Positions 48,107 to 59,500 of a DNA stretch of 64,000 nucleotides are shown here, in pieces; positions within the stretch are counted from its first letter, which is position 1; each line of letters begins with the position of its first letter. The notes under the pieces were generated by a model. That model searched no databases and was not told the DNA's origin. It saw nothing but the letters and a program-made list of their open reading frames with translations. This stretch comes from Xestospongia bergquistia (Eukaryota > Porifera > Demospongiae > Haplosclerida > Petrosiidae): the NCBI GenBank assembly GCA_963965975.1, contig OZ014411.1, forward strand, positions 20,302,446 to 20,366,445, in the 5' to 3' direction. The translations under genes were made by a program, and so were the position numbers.

Positions 48107-48956
48107 GGTAAATATCAATTCTATAGCACATTTAGTATATTATCTTTACTTTCAAACAATTTACTACATACAAACTGTATAACCATATATTGTTAAATCA
48201 ACCAATTACTTTTTATAGTGATGGTCATTGGCAACTAAATATGGCTACAGAGCAACAGTACGCAATAGGTACATGTTGGAACCGGTGGGCACATGTCTCA
48301 AGGAATAAACACTAATCTGGTTCACATATATTAAGAATATTAACTAAAGTTCTGTGTACATGCTCAGTGTAGCTGGCCAGAATAGAGAGTAGTGAACTCC
48401 AGTATTCATTCGTACATTTACACATCATGTATGTCAGTAATGTTACTTATTGCAGATTATGAACTCACAGAACAGCTTCTCACAGTCACATTCTCAGTCA
48501 ATGGCCTAGGAAGAAGGTATTTGCTATATACTGCTACATATTGTATCGCATATTTCTTTCCTCATAGACTAATGTAGGTCCTTGATGCTATGTTACTGGT
48601 AAACCAAGAGTGAGCTTGTCTCCATGAAAAGTCCACTTTAACTCTTAAGTTCAATGCTTCAACAAACTATTAAAAAAGAATGTTGTTATACCTTTGTCTA
48701 TTCTATTCCTTCTTCACTTCACTACTTTTACTTCTCTGTCAAGAAAAATGTGAATCCATCTCTGTCTATCAAACCATCTATCTATCATTTCTCTGTCTCT
48801 CTTTGTCTCTCTGTCTGTCTGTCTGTCTCTCTCTGGTTTTCTTTAATGTGTTTGACACTATAATGTCGATCATTGTAGCAAGTACCAACATACATCTGGT
48901 AATCACTAGATTCCTTTTTCTGTGGTTTCTTTATTTTTGTACAATATATAAGCTCC

Positions 48957-49029
<73 letters not shown>

Positions 49030-51282
49030 GTATTATATGTGTATATAATAATTAGAGACAGTAATCATCAACTCAGATTTATACATTAACATCCATTCCT
49101 AATATTTAACACTATAGTACTATGATGTTTACAAGCTGTAATATGGATTCCTGTCTAGCACAGATCAATATATTCGAGACAACTTTTTACTCACTTATGT
49201 CATGTGCCTTCACTCAATATTACTTTTATATATGTATAGTACTTCTGAGTTAATAGCCACGTGACAGTTTACTTTAACACTCAATATAAAACTAATTAAT
49301 AGTTTAATTGCATACTTCAGGGTATTTTTCAAAATGAATAACAAAAGAAAAGCAATTGCCTATTGTAGTGCTATTGTGTTACTTTACCAAACAATAAATT
49401 AGTATATATGTCTATATTTCTATGTATCTACCTATACATATATATATGTAATGTAATAGGAGATATGTTCATTGTAGGAGATTATATAGAAAGTAAGAAT
49501 AGGCTGTTGTCCTTTGAGGACTGTTTTAAAAAGTTCATCATCCTAGGACTTTAAGAAACAAGTCTCAGAAAATGATTACAAAATTAAAAATGTTCAGAGG
49601 ACAGACAGTTTCCACAAAATGGGAGAAAACAATTTTAATACATTTTATCATATAAAAACCATGAAGACATTAATTATGTACAATCAAACAATATTAATAT
49701 ATGTATTGTCATGGCATGTAAGAAAGGAGAGAGAACTAGAGTACTAAAGATTTGAAAATAGTAACTGAGGATGTATGAGATGGTGGATACCAACTAGAGC
49801 AGGATAAGCAAAAATGTGTAATGTACACAGAAGCACAATACATAACTTTACAAGTGTAAAGGATCAATGAAATATCCCATAAAAGTAAATAACAGTATAT
49901 ATCCAGACAAAAACGAATAACAACATTAATAGAGCAGGCAGTATAATTCCATGAAGGCATATTTACCATACACCATAATGGAATTTTGTGTGGATAGAGA
50001 ATACTTTGATAAGTCATCTAACAGGTGGATCACCCAGGGATTATTCTATGGATGGCTTACTAAACATTTAATAAGAAGCATACCTTTTGATGTCCTGTTC
50101 ATCATCTTGTAGATGGATGGTCACACATTACACATTGACCTAGATGTATTAAAATTCTGTAATTAAGGTAAATAGTATTTTTCTTTATTGCCTTTAACTT
50201 CATTGTTTCCATATAACACAGCCACTATATGTTGGTTTCTTTTCTAAAACAGGAGTGGAGAAACACTGTTCTTGAATGCAATTGTGAAAAACGAGGTAGT
50301 TCTGTTGACAACAGTAGACATTATCTTTACCTTTAAACAGTCACTTTTGCATGGGAAAATTAAAATACTGTACTGTCTAAATCTGAAACTACTTCCACTG
50401 TTCCATAACTGCCGAACAACGTACATCATCAAGGTCTGGCATCAAAAATAATCGAAGAAATTAAGCTGAGCATTGTATCAATGGCGTAGAGCAGGAACAG
50501 AAGTTATGGAGGTTTGCAACAAGCATATTTGCAACGTCTAGAGTAAACTACTGATGTTCAAACACCACGTATATTTGGACGTCTTCCCAATTTATTAGAA
50601 AATAGAAGCAGTGAAACTGCTACATATAAATGCTGGTCATAGATTAGTAAAACACTAGACGTGAATAGCCATTAGCGACAGTAATTAACCACTCGTAAAA
50701 CACCGTAAAGTACACGTGTGCTATGTGTATAATTGACAAGGTATGGTCATGGAAGCTGCTGGTAGTAAATAATCTCCTTTTTGCACCTCTGCTTGCAAAT
50801 TCCAGTCTTCTCTTAATAAACATATGAGTAAAAAACATCCTGATGAGTCCAAAGAAAGCAAGAGGGACGAATTTCGTGTCACATTTGTTTCATGAAGTAA
50901 GTTGCAGTCATTCAATCCAGCTGGCACTGAGAGTCATATCAGTCCTGACTTTTTCTTTTAATTTATTATTTTGTGCCTCAAATGCTTCATCCTATTTTTC
51001 TTATTTGTTTTTAATACCTTGAATAATTTGATTGACCATTTGGAAAATCTCATGGGAGGAAATTTCTACTACTAAGCATACTTTCACAAGCATCAAGAAG
51101 ATTGGAAAAAGGAAGTGAAGTCATCAAAATGTCTCTATGTTCAGGATAGTGGATGTCGAGTGCAAGGATTGAATCGCTAAGCTACAGATGGGTGTGTCTT
51201 TGGATAGAATTTTAGATGATGTTCGAGTGACTGAAAGAGAGCATTTGATGTCCCATCAAGACATCCATAATATTCAATACCA
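48107..51282. other. Intergenic, microsatellites only
   Basis: No gene is recognised. It holds a CTGT/CTCT run (about 48775-48835), a TA run of about 52 bases (48965-49016) followed by TGTA repeats, and AT-rich sequence. Short frames at 48392-48964, 49736-50017 and 50644-50927 have no family signature. Confidence 0.55.
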
Positions 51283-52177
51283 GTGAATTTACAAAGTATT
51301 GAAAAACATCACAATGATCACATGAGTGTGTCAGCTAGGGTTGCTGAAATGCAGGATATGGCAGGCAATCTTAATTTTCAAAATCAAGGTGAAGAGCAAA
51401 ATGATGAATGTGACAATATTGGAAGGGATGACTTTTTACTTGATTTTCAAACAGACTACCAGCATGAACTTGACAACAATGGAGTAGTGCCTGATAATGA
51501 AACAGATTTTGATAGTAATGGAGTTTGCAACAGAATGGACTTAACATATTACAGTGAATTGCTGTGGTCCAATAGTAAAGCAATGTCACTTGTATCATCA
51601 AAACAGCTGTTTGAAGAAAAAATCTCTGAGTTGCAATTGCTTGTGAGTCATTGTAGCAGTTGTGAGATCATTAGCACAGTATGCTCTCACCTTACATCAG
51701 CAATCACTGTAGTAATGGCAGCCAGTACTACGGAAGCTCCAGTAGCCTCATCAATAGTTGTTAGGAATCTATCAGCACCAAATTCTAACAGTGAAAAGTA
51801 GTTTTGATTTCATAGTACAAGAAAGAAGAGGTGTAAGGGATCTTGATGGGCAAAACCCACTATAGAAGAACAAGATATTGCAAGAGAAAAATGGAGAACA
51901 CTGTGGTTGAAGTTTGTGGAGTTTGTATGAAACAAGATGATAATTGTGATAGTGTTGAAGTTGAGTGGATTGAATGTGACAAACGTAAATTGTGGATACA
52001 TGCATGCATCATGCATTGATGCAGACTCTTATGATGATGACAATAGTTATGATTATTTGTGCTGGAACTGCTGGATTGAAGTAAACACTGAATTGTTTTA
52101 TTCTTTAAAAAAATTTGTAAAACCAGTTCAGTCCATCATTTCTGCATCAATAATAAATTATAGCTTTCCCACTAGCT
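51283..52177 (+). pseudogene. Acidic protein ending in a PHD-like finger, frame-broken
   Basis: An open frame at 51283-51801 encodes a polar, Asp/Asn/Glu-rich segment of 172 residues. After a stop, separate frames between about 51905 and 52177 encode VCGVCMKQDD, WIECDKRKLWIHA and, one base out of frame, YDYLCWNCW. This is a PHD-like pattern with one zinc ligand missing (Lys-Arg where Cys is expected). C-terminal PHD-like fingers occur in pogo/Jerky-type transposase proteins, and such a transposase remnant lies next door. Confidence 0.5.
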
Positions 52178-52284
52178 GACTCTGGGTCATAATAAGAAAA
52201 AAAAAATTTAGCGTATAAAAGTAATTAGCACGCCTATCGCCAGAATTCGGCGTTCACTGTGTTTTACGGAGCGGCTAATGAATG

Positions 52285-55200
52285 GCTAGTTAGGGCCGCC
52301 GTTTTCAACTTTGCTATTTGCAGCAACGATCAGAAAACGAAGAACTTCGGACCCGTCTAAGTTCGTATAAAATATTCTATTGTCATACACTTGGTTCTTT
52401 TAATTAAAAGTAGTAAACAAATGTTCTACTAAACCTCTACAGATTCTGGTACAGATTGTTTGAATTTATTAGTGGCTTTCCCATGATCCAAAGTAAGAGG
52501 CGTGGCATACATTTCGTACTAAAACAAATACTATTAAAATCAACACAATTGAAAAAGTTGACGTCAAAAGTCAGTCGGCCACTATCAAAAAATTGTTCAG
52601 ATGAGAATACATTCGTTTTTACAATTGTTACATTTAAAATGAAAGTCAGTTCTTTGAGCATCCAAATAATTTATTTTCATGCACAAACAGTGGTACCACC
52701 CGTCACAGTAAGGACACTGTAACCATTAAGGTCTTGGATGAGAACATAAACGACTCAAGCATGCTGTTTCTATAGATAAATTGATACAATGTAATCATTA
52801 TCACACTGATAACATGTCTTAAATTTACTTACTATAATATATAGTAGTAATATCATCTGTCTCACAAATGGATTGAGGAGACACATTTTGTTTACCTATA
52901 AATAATAATTATAAATGAATAAATATACATTTATTTACCATTAATAAAACTGGTTCTATAGTCACTAACAGAGGCATACTTTGTTTACCTACTTATAGTA
53001 ATTATTAATATATTTTAAATAAATCTAATTATATTTATTTTACTGGTGGTACATTTAGCTCTAGTCTTTTTAATAGAGGAACAAAATACACTTTGTTTAC
53101 TTTACAAAAAATAAAAAATACATTGTAATTGAATGTACATGTATTTATCAGAAGCAGTTCTAGAGTCACTAACAGAGGGTTGAGATACACTTTGATCACC
53201 TAAAAATAATTACAATGCATTGTAAACAAATATTTTATTCGTTTGCCAGTAGTAAAGCTGGGTCAAGTGTCGCTAATGTTACTAACCGAGAGATAAGACA
53301 CACTTTGTTTACCTAAAAAAAATTATAAATAGATTGTAAAAAATATATTCATTTACCGCCTCTTGATACTAATAAAGGACAAGATACATATCTAAAACTA
53401 ATTACGTATACATTGTAAACAAATATTTCTTCATTTACAAGTAGTAGAGCTGTCTCCAGAATCAGTAACAGAGAGATGAGATACACCCTGTTTACATAAA
53501 AATAAATGCCTGTAGTAAATACTTGCTTATACAAAGAGTATTAATTGATTTTGTATTCATTACATTAATTGGAATTCTTTTTTATCTTTCTCTTGCAAGC
53601 CTCTTAAGTTCAACTTCTTTTTTCTTCCTATTTCTTTCTTTTAGGGCATATTTTTTCTTTTCTTTTTCTTCCAAAGCTTCCTTTTTTTCTTCAAGCATCT
53701 TAATTTTCGTCGCTTGTCAAAACATGAGCAAATGGTCTTGTTTCTTTTCTTGGAAGCTTTGTATTTGGCATTTCATATAAATTGAAAAAAGTGGTGACTA
53801 AGGTAAGTTGACAATTTTGACATCCATGACATTTTTCTACCTCAGGTCAAGAAGTATCAGATGAACATGAAACAGAAAAAAGAAAAAGCTTCCCTTTAAG
53901 ATAATACATTTCAACCTACTTGTTATATTGTACATCAGTCTGTAAATCATAGCCTTCCTCATAACATTGCTGAAAGCATGATTCTCTTCAGTAGTGAAGG
54001 TAGTATTATATACTGGAGATGTATGTCTTGATGGAGATGGGCTGTAAAGGGGAAGGTAATGGATTTTCTTGGCTTATAAACCTGCCATTCTAGATTGTAC
54101 TGGTGTTTTAGTGAAAACAGCTGCTCTGTTAATAAGGTAAACTCCAGTGGTATGAAAACCACTTATAACATTTTCCATTGTTGTGCTTTAAGTCCATGGA
54201 CGTTGAGAAACATGACATAATGTAAACCTGGTGATAACCTTTACAGGGTTTGAGCTTAAATAATTATGGCACTCCTCTTGCTAACATTTTTTTAAAATGG
54301 AAAAACATCCCTTGTCGAGGGGCTGAGTCAATTGTGTAGAAGGGGGTGGTAAACAAAACATAAGTATTTCTTTCTCTGTAGGTATACTAATAACAGATGG
54401 AGTATAATAAAATGAATATCCCTCTAACAATAAAAGCAGTGGACGAAGAGGTGGAATATGAGACGGAAAAAGATGCCTGAACCACAGATCAAACAGTTCA
54501 CCATCAATCCAGCCACTCTCCAACAAGCCATACATTGACCCTGGCACCTCTCCTACAGCCATGTTAGCTTTTAATGTCTTTCAGTCAAACGCTATCATAT
54601 AGGTGGCAAGACATGGCCACTTGCACTACAACAAGACAACACAGAAATAGTGGTAGTAATAGATTGAGTACCCATTCTGATCATTGACTTTGGCAGGTGC
54701 TGGGTCTAGTGGCATACCAGTTTTATCACAGTTGTATATTTGGCAAGATTAACTGGATAAGTCATTTTGATCTAATGTTTCTTCAAGAATATCAAAATAA
54801 AGATCAAGTGCTTCAGGTGAGGTACACATGACTCTAAGTTGTTTATATAGGATTTCTAAGAGACAATTATGGATGCTTTTTTCTAAGAGTCCCACTAACC
54901 ATTTGTAACAGTAACATTAATGCCTTTTTGGATGACACTTTGAATGATGGCTAAAATTTGCTTATGAGACTTAGCAAATCCTATAGATGAACAATCAAGA
55001 AGAAACTGCACAAGCTTTTCTTCTTCAACATTGCTAAGGTATTTGTTGGTCCACTGACAGATCCAAACATCACTTTTCCAGTGAGGCAATCATGTAAAGT
55101 ACTTTTTGGTACATTGTATTTTTTGGCTGCTCATCAGACAGATATACCACCCAATACTGCTTCATAAGCTTTAAGTAATTTATGCATGCTTTTTTAAAGC

Positions 55201-55765
55201 TTATACTGTGAGGGGGGCTCAGATGTGAGTGATAGGAAAGGCCTATGGTTACTGCATGATCGAAAGGTTCTGTCAGCTAAAAGCAGATGTCAACTGCATT
55301 GGAAAAATATTTTATTAACCATCTTAACCTTCGTTTAACGTTAACAATTCATTTATCACATTGTGAAATCTGCCCATCTTACATCATTATGCTTTTAAAT
55401 AACCACAGCGTTTACAGTATCTTCAGACAGCAATTAAATGGCATTTTTTGTTCGTTTTCGATGATCCACGTTTTCACTTAGCATGTGCCAACTCGTGTTT
55501 AAATACGGATGAATTTATACGTCTCACGCCTCCTAAGACTGCGAAAGTCGCTAATAAATTCAAACGTTCTGTAAGAGAATGTATAGAGGTTTAGTAGGAC
55601 ATTTATTTACTATTAGTTGCCAACAGTTTTGTTCCACCTTCAATGAAAGAACCAAGTGTATGGCATTAGAATATTTTATCCGAACTTATTATAGACAGTC
55701 TGAAATTCTTCGTTTTCTGATCGTTGTGGCTAAGAGCGAAGTTGAAGACAGTGGCTTTCCACATC
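52285..55765 (-). mobile_element. pogo/Tigger-type transposon remnant with long inverted repeats
   Basis: The minus strand carries, in order, an HTH-psq-like block near 55100-55150 (NVPKSTLHDCLTGK in broken frame), the CENP-B-type region 54895-55089 (SIGFAKSHKQILAIIQSV) and the DDE core C-terminal half 54281-54562 (LFDLWFRHLFP, RPLLLLLEGY, STQLTQPLDKG). Further DDE_1-like sequence runs to about 54000. Around it lie divergent inverted repeats of about 240 bases (about 52285-52525 and 55520-55765), sharing CGATCAGAAAACGAAGAA and CTACTAAACCTCTA. The element is decayed. Confidence 0.7.
52840..53520. repeat. Degenerate tandem repeat, period about 90-115 bases
   Basis: About seven units, each with a core like ACACTTTGTTTACCTA. 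Cores occur near 52885, 52980, 53090, 53190, 53302, 53390 (worn) and 53486. On the minus strand every unit reads as a 3' splice-site-like TTTTAGGTAAACAAAGTGT followed by a short open stretch. Confidence 0.7.
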
Positions 55766-55960
55766 TAGTGTTTAACTTATCTATGACCTTCATTTATATA
55801 TGTACCAGTTTCACTGCTAAATAGGGAAGCCCGAAGACACGTATTGTCTGAACGTCAATAATTTACTCTAAGCATGACGGTACTGTCCGGTACCGCCCAC
55901 GGTTCTCTAGTGTATGAGATCACACAGACTAAAGTGACGATTGCTTTAACATCAGAAATC

Positions 55961-56469
55961 ATGGAATTGGTAAGTACATCATTGCTATATATTACTGTGT
56001 CAAAGTGTAGATAGTCATTCTATGGACATTAGTGTGATCCCTATCATATTACTGTATGCTTTTGTATTCTAATCATATTAATAGTTGTTTTTAACTGTCT
56101 AGTCTAATTATTGTTCTAAATTAGAAGGGAGTATACTTCAGTCTCTCTAAGAGCTTTATTATATATGTATGTAACCTTGTTCTGTATAGCTAATGTACAT
56201 TACAAGATTTCATTGTTTAATGTGTATAATAATTGTCCCAAGTGAGTTAAGTCTAAATATTTGTACTGTAGTCTATATATAAAATCATCAATGTACTTAA
56301 ACAAGCAAACTTGGGATTTATGAAATGTAATGCTTGCCATCTTTATTTCACCATGATTGAAAACGTAGGTGTTATGTCTGATTCATGCCATGGTCAACCT
56401 CAAATAAGACATACATTGTGTATATATATATATTTGTGTATATACCTATATCAATATCTATTTCTATAT

Positions 56470-56534
<65 letters not shown>

Positions 56535-59500
56535 GTATTATCTATATCTTATCTATTTATATCTATCTATCTATTATCTATCTATTATGTATCTGTCTAT
56601 CTATCTATCTATCCATCCATCCATCCATCTAATCTATCTAATCTATCTATCTATATCCATATCTATATCTATCTATCTATCATCTATATATAGAGAGATA
56701 AATAGATAGATAGATATACACACTATTATGTTGATTATAAAGTAACACAATAGCAGTACAATAGTCAAACTGCCCTTATTATTCATTTTGAACAATAGAC
56801 TAAAATATGTAATTAAGCTATTAACTATCATGTGTTAAAATAACTGTCTAACGATTATTAAGTCTGTATGTATATAAAAGTAATATATGAGTGACGGAAG
56901 CCTCAGATGGACAAATTTCAATCAAACGAGTTAGAATATCCGTCCTCGGCTTGTCGTCGGCTACCGTATACCACAGACCTGAGAAGCGTCTCGCTGACGC
57001 TTGATTCTAAGATACGGCTCGTGGTACTAGCACTCCGCATTTTATTAAATAGCAAGAAAACCTAGAAATAGAGTACGTGCCAAAAAAATGGAAAAAGGAA
57101 TATGGAATTGAATCCATTACTGGGTCATTAATTGGAATTTCAAACTACGCGAAGAAATAGAATCGTCTGTGGTTTCGGTATGACTATAAATGAGTAAAAA
57201 AGTTTTCTCAAATATACTGTTCTATGTGCTAGACAGAAATTCACATCACAGCCTGTAGTTCATAAAACATCATGGTACTATAGGAATAGATGTTAATGTA
57301 TAAATCTGAGTTGATGATTACTGTCTCTGTTTATTGCAATTATTGTATTCCAATATAAATTTCACATATAGCTATGTGTATAAGTTTTGCTTAATTAACT
57401 GAACTACTATCTCTTTTTTATCAATTAAACAGTGCTAAAGAAATTATTACTTGTGACATTATAGAAAACACTAATTTTTTGTCCCAATTATTGGAAGAAC
57501 TATATCACATTTGTGACACTATATCATGTTTTTAGTTGTTTTGTTTTAGTTATTGTTGTTTTAAGACACTGTTTACTATCCTTTTTATAGCTTGTAAAAA
57601 TATACATGATAATCATATCCATACTACATAAGACATCAACTAGTTATGGAACATTATTTATGTGGAATATCTATAAAGTTATTGGCACAAGTTTTTTTAT
57701 ATGTTAAATGATATAATAAGATAATTTAATGATGTAAGTTGGCTTGCTTTTAGCCTTATATATGTTCGTGAGTGAAACAAGCTTTTGCACATTGTTGAAG
57801 ATGTTTCTCTTTATATAATACACAAACCTTTCATTACTAAATGATTAGGTGTACTGCTCAATATTTTCACAAATTTTATACTGCAAAATAAAAAAAAACT
57901 AAGAAGTTGCTTGGAATATTTATTTAAAAGTCTCTTTATGTTAATGAATTAATGCAACATTTGTTTAGCTTTGAATTATTCATTTTAAATTTAAAAAAAA
58001 AGATTTTGTAGATAACATAGGACAGCAATTGTCATGCAGACTACTTGAATTTGTACCTTACTGGCTACTAAATAAAAATATGAGATTATCTATGGATTTT
58101 GTGACAATGATGAGAGTATTGTTATAAAACTAGAGAGTACTGAAGAATTTAATGAATCCAGCAGTGGTATATTTCTGTAACTAGTATGCTTCTTGCTATT
58201 ATTAAGAAGTCCCCAATTGAAAGGTTGACATTTTTTATTGTCCAGACTGTTTCCATCCATCCATCCATCTATCATCTATCTATCTATCATCTATATATAG
58301 AGAGATAAATAGATAGATAGATATACACACTATTACATTGATTATAGAGTAACACAATAGTACAACAATAGTTAAACTGTTTTTACTTTGTTATTCATTT
58401 TGAGCAATAGCCCAAAATATGTAGTTAAACTATTAACTAGTTTTTTTATTAAGTGTTAAAATAACTGTCTCAACTCTTCTATGTATAAAAGTAATACAAG
58501 TAAAGCATGTGATCCTTACGGAAGCCTCAGATGGACATTCAATTTCTAACAAATGGCAGAATTGGAATATCCGTCCTCTGCTTCCGTAAATGACATTACA
58601 GATTGGAATGTCTATCCTCGGTTACCGTATACCACAGGCTTATAATATGTAACCAAATTGAGGAACCCAACCCAACTGGAAACATCTTGCTGAAGCTCAA
58701 TTCTAAGATACAGCTCATGGTACTAGTGCTCTGCGTTTTATTAAGTAGCAAGAAAAGCCTAGAAATGGAACACATGGCAAGAATGGAAAAAGGAATATGG
58801 AATTGAACCCATCAACAGGGTCATTAATTGGAATTTTCAAACCACGCGAAGGTGCACGGAAAATAGGAATTGGAATGTCTGTCTGCGGCTTCCGTATGAT
58901 CGTAAATGAGTAAAAAACGTTTTCTCAAATATATTGATCTTTCATATGTAGCTATGTGTATAAGCTTTGATTAATTAACTGAACTACTATGTTTTTTATC
59001 AAGTAAACAGTGCTAAAGAAATTATTAATTATGACATTACAAAAAACACTAATTTTTGTCCCAATTATTGGAAGAACTATTTCACATTTGTTACCGCTAT
59101 ATCCTGTTTTTAGTTGTTTTGTTTCAGTTATTGTTGTTTTAAGACACTGTTTACTATCTTTTATACAGTTTATAAAGTACATACATGATAATCATATCCA
59201 TACTACATAAGACCTCAACTAGTTATGGAACTTTTTGCACATTAATGAAGATATTTCTCTTGATATAATACACAAACTTTTCATTATTAAATGCTCTATG
59301 TTTGTACAATTTTTTATACTACAAGATATTATTGAAATATATAAACTAAGAAGTTACTGGGAACATTTATTTAAATGTCTCTTTTGTTTTATGGAAATAC
59401 TAGTTTACATTTAGTAATACATTTAGTGTTTTTATTTTTGTATTAGAATAACAGTCTAATTGAATTTACTAAGAAAGGACGTTTGTCAGGTGTAAAAGAC

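Noticed and set aside
49736-50017. 93-codon minus-strand frame
   Set aside because: No motif, no splice sites and no similarity to neighbours; likely chance.
53523-53780. Plus-strand Phe/Ser-rich frame
   Set aside because: Driven by T-rich runs inside the pogo remnant.
56385-56693. 102-codon frame rich in Ile, Tyr and Ser
   Set aside because: Entirely translated AT and ATCT microsatellite.
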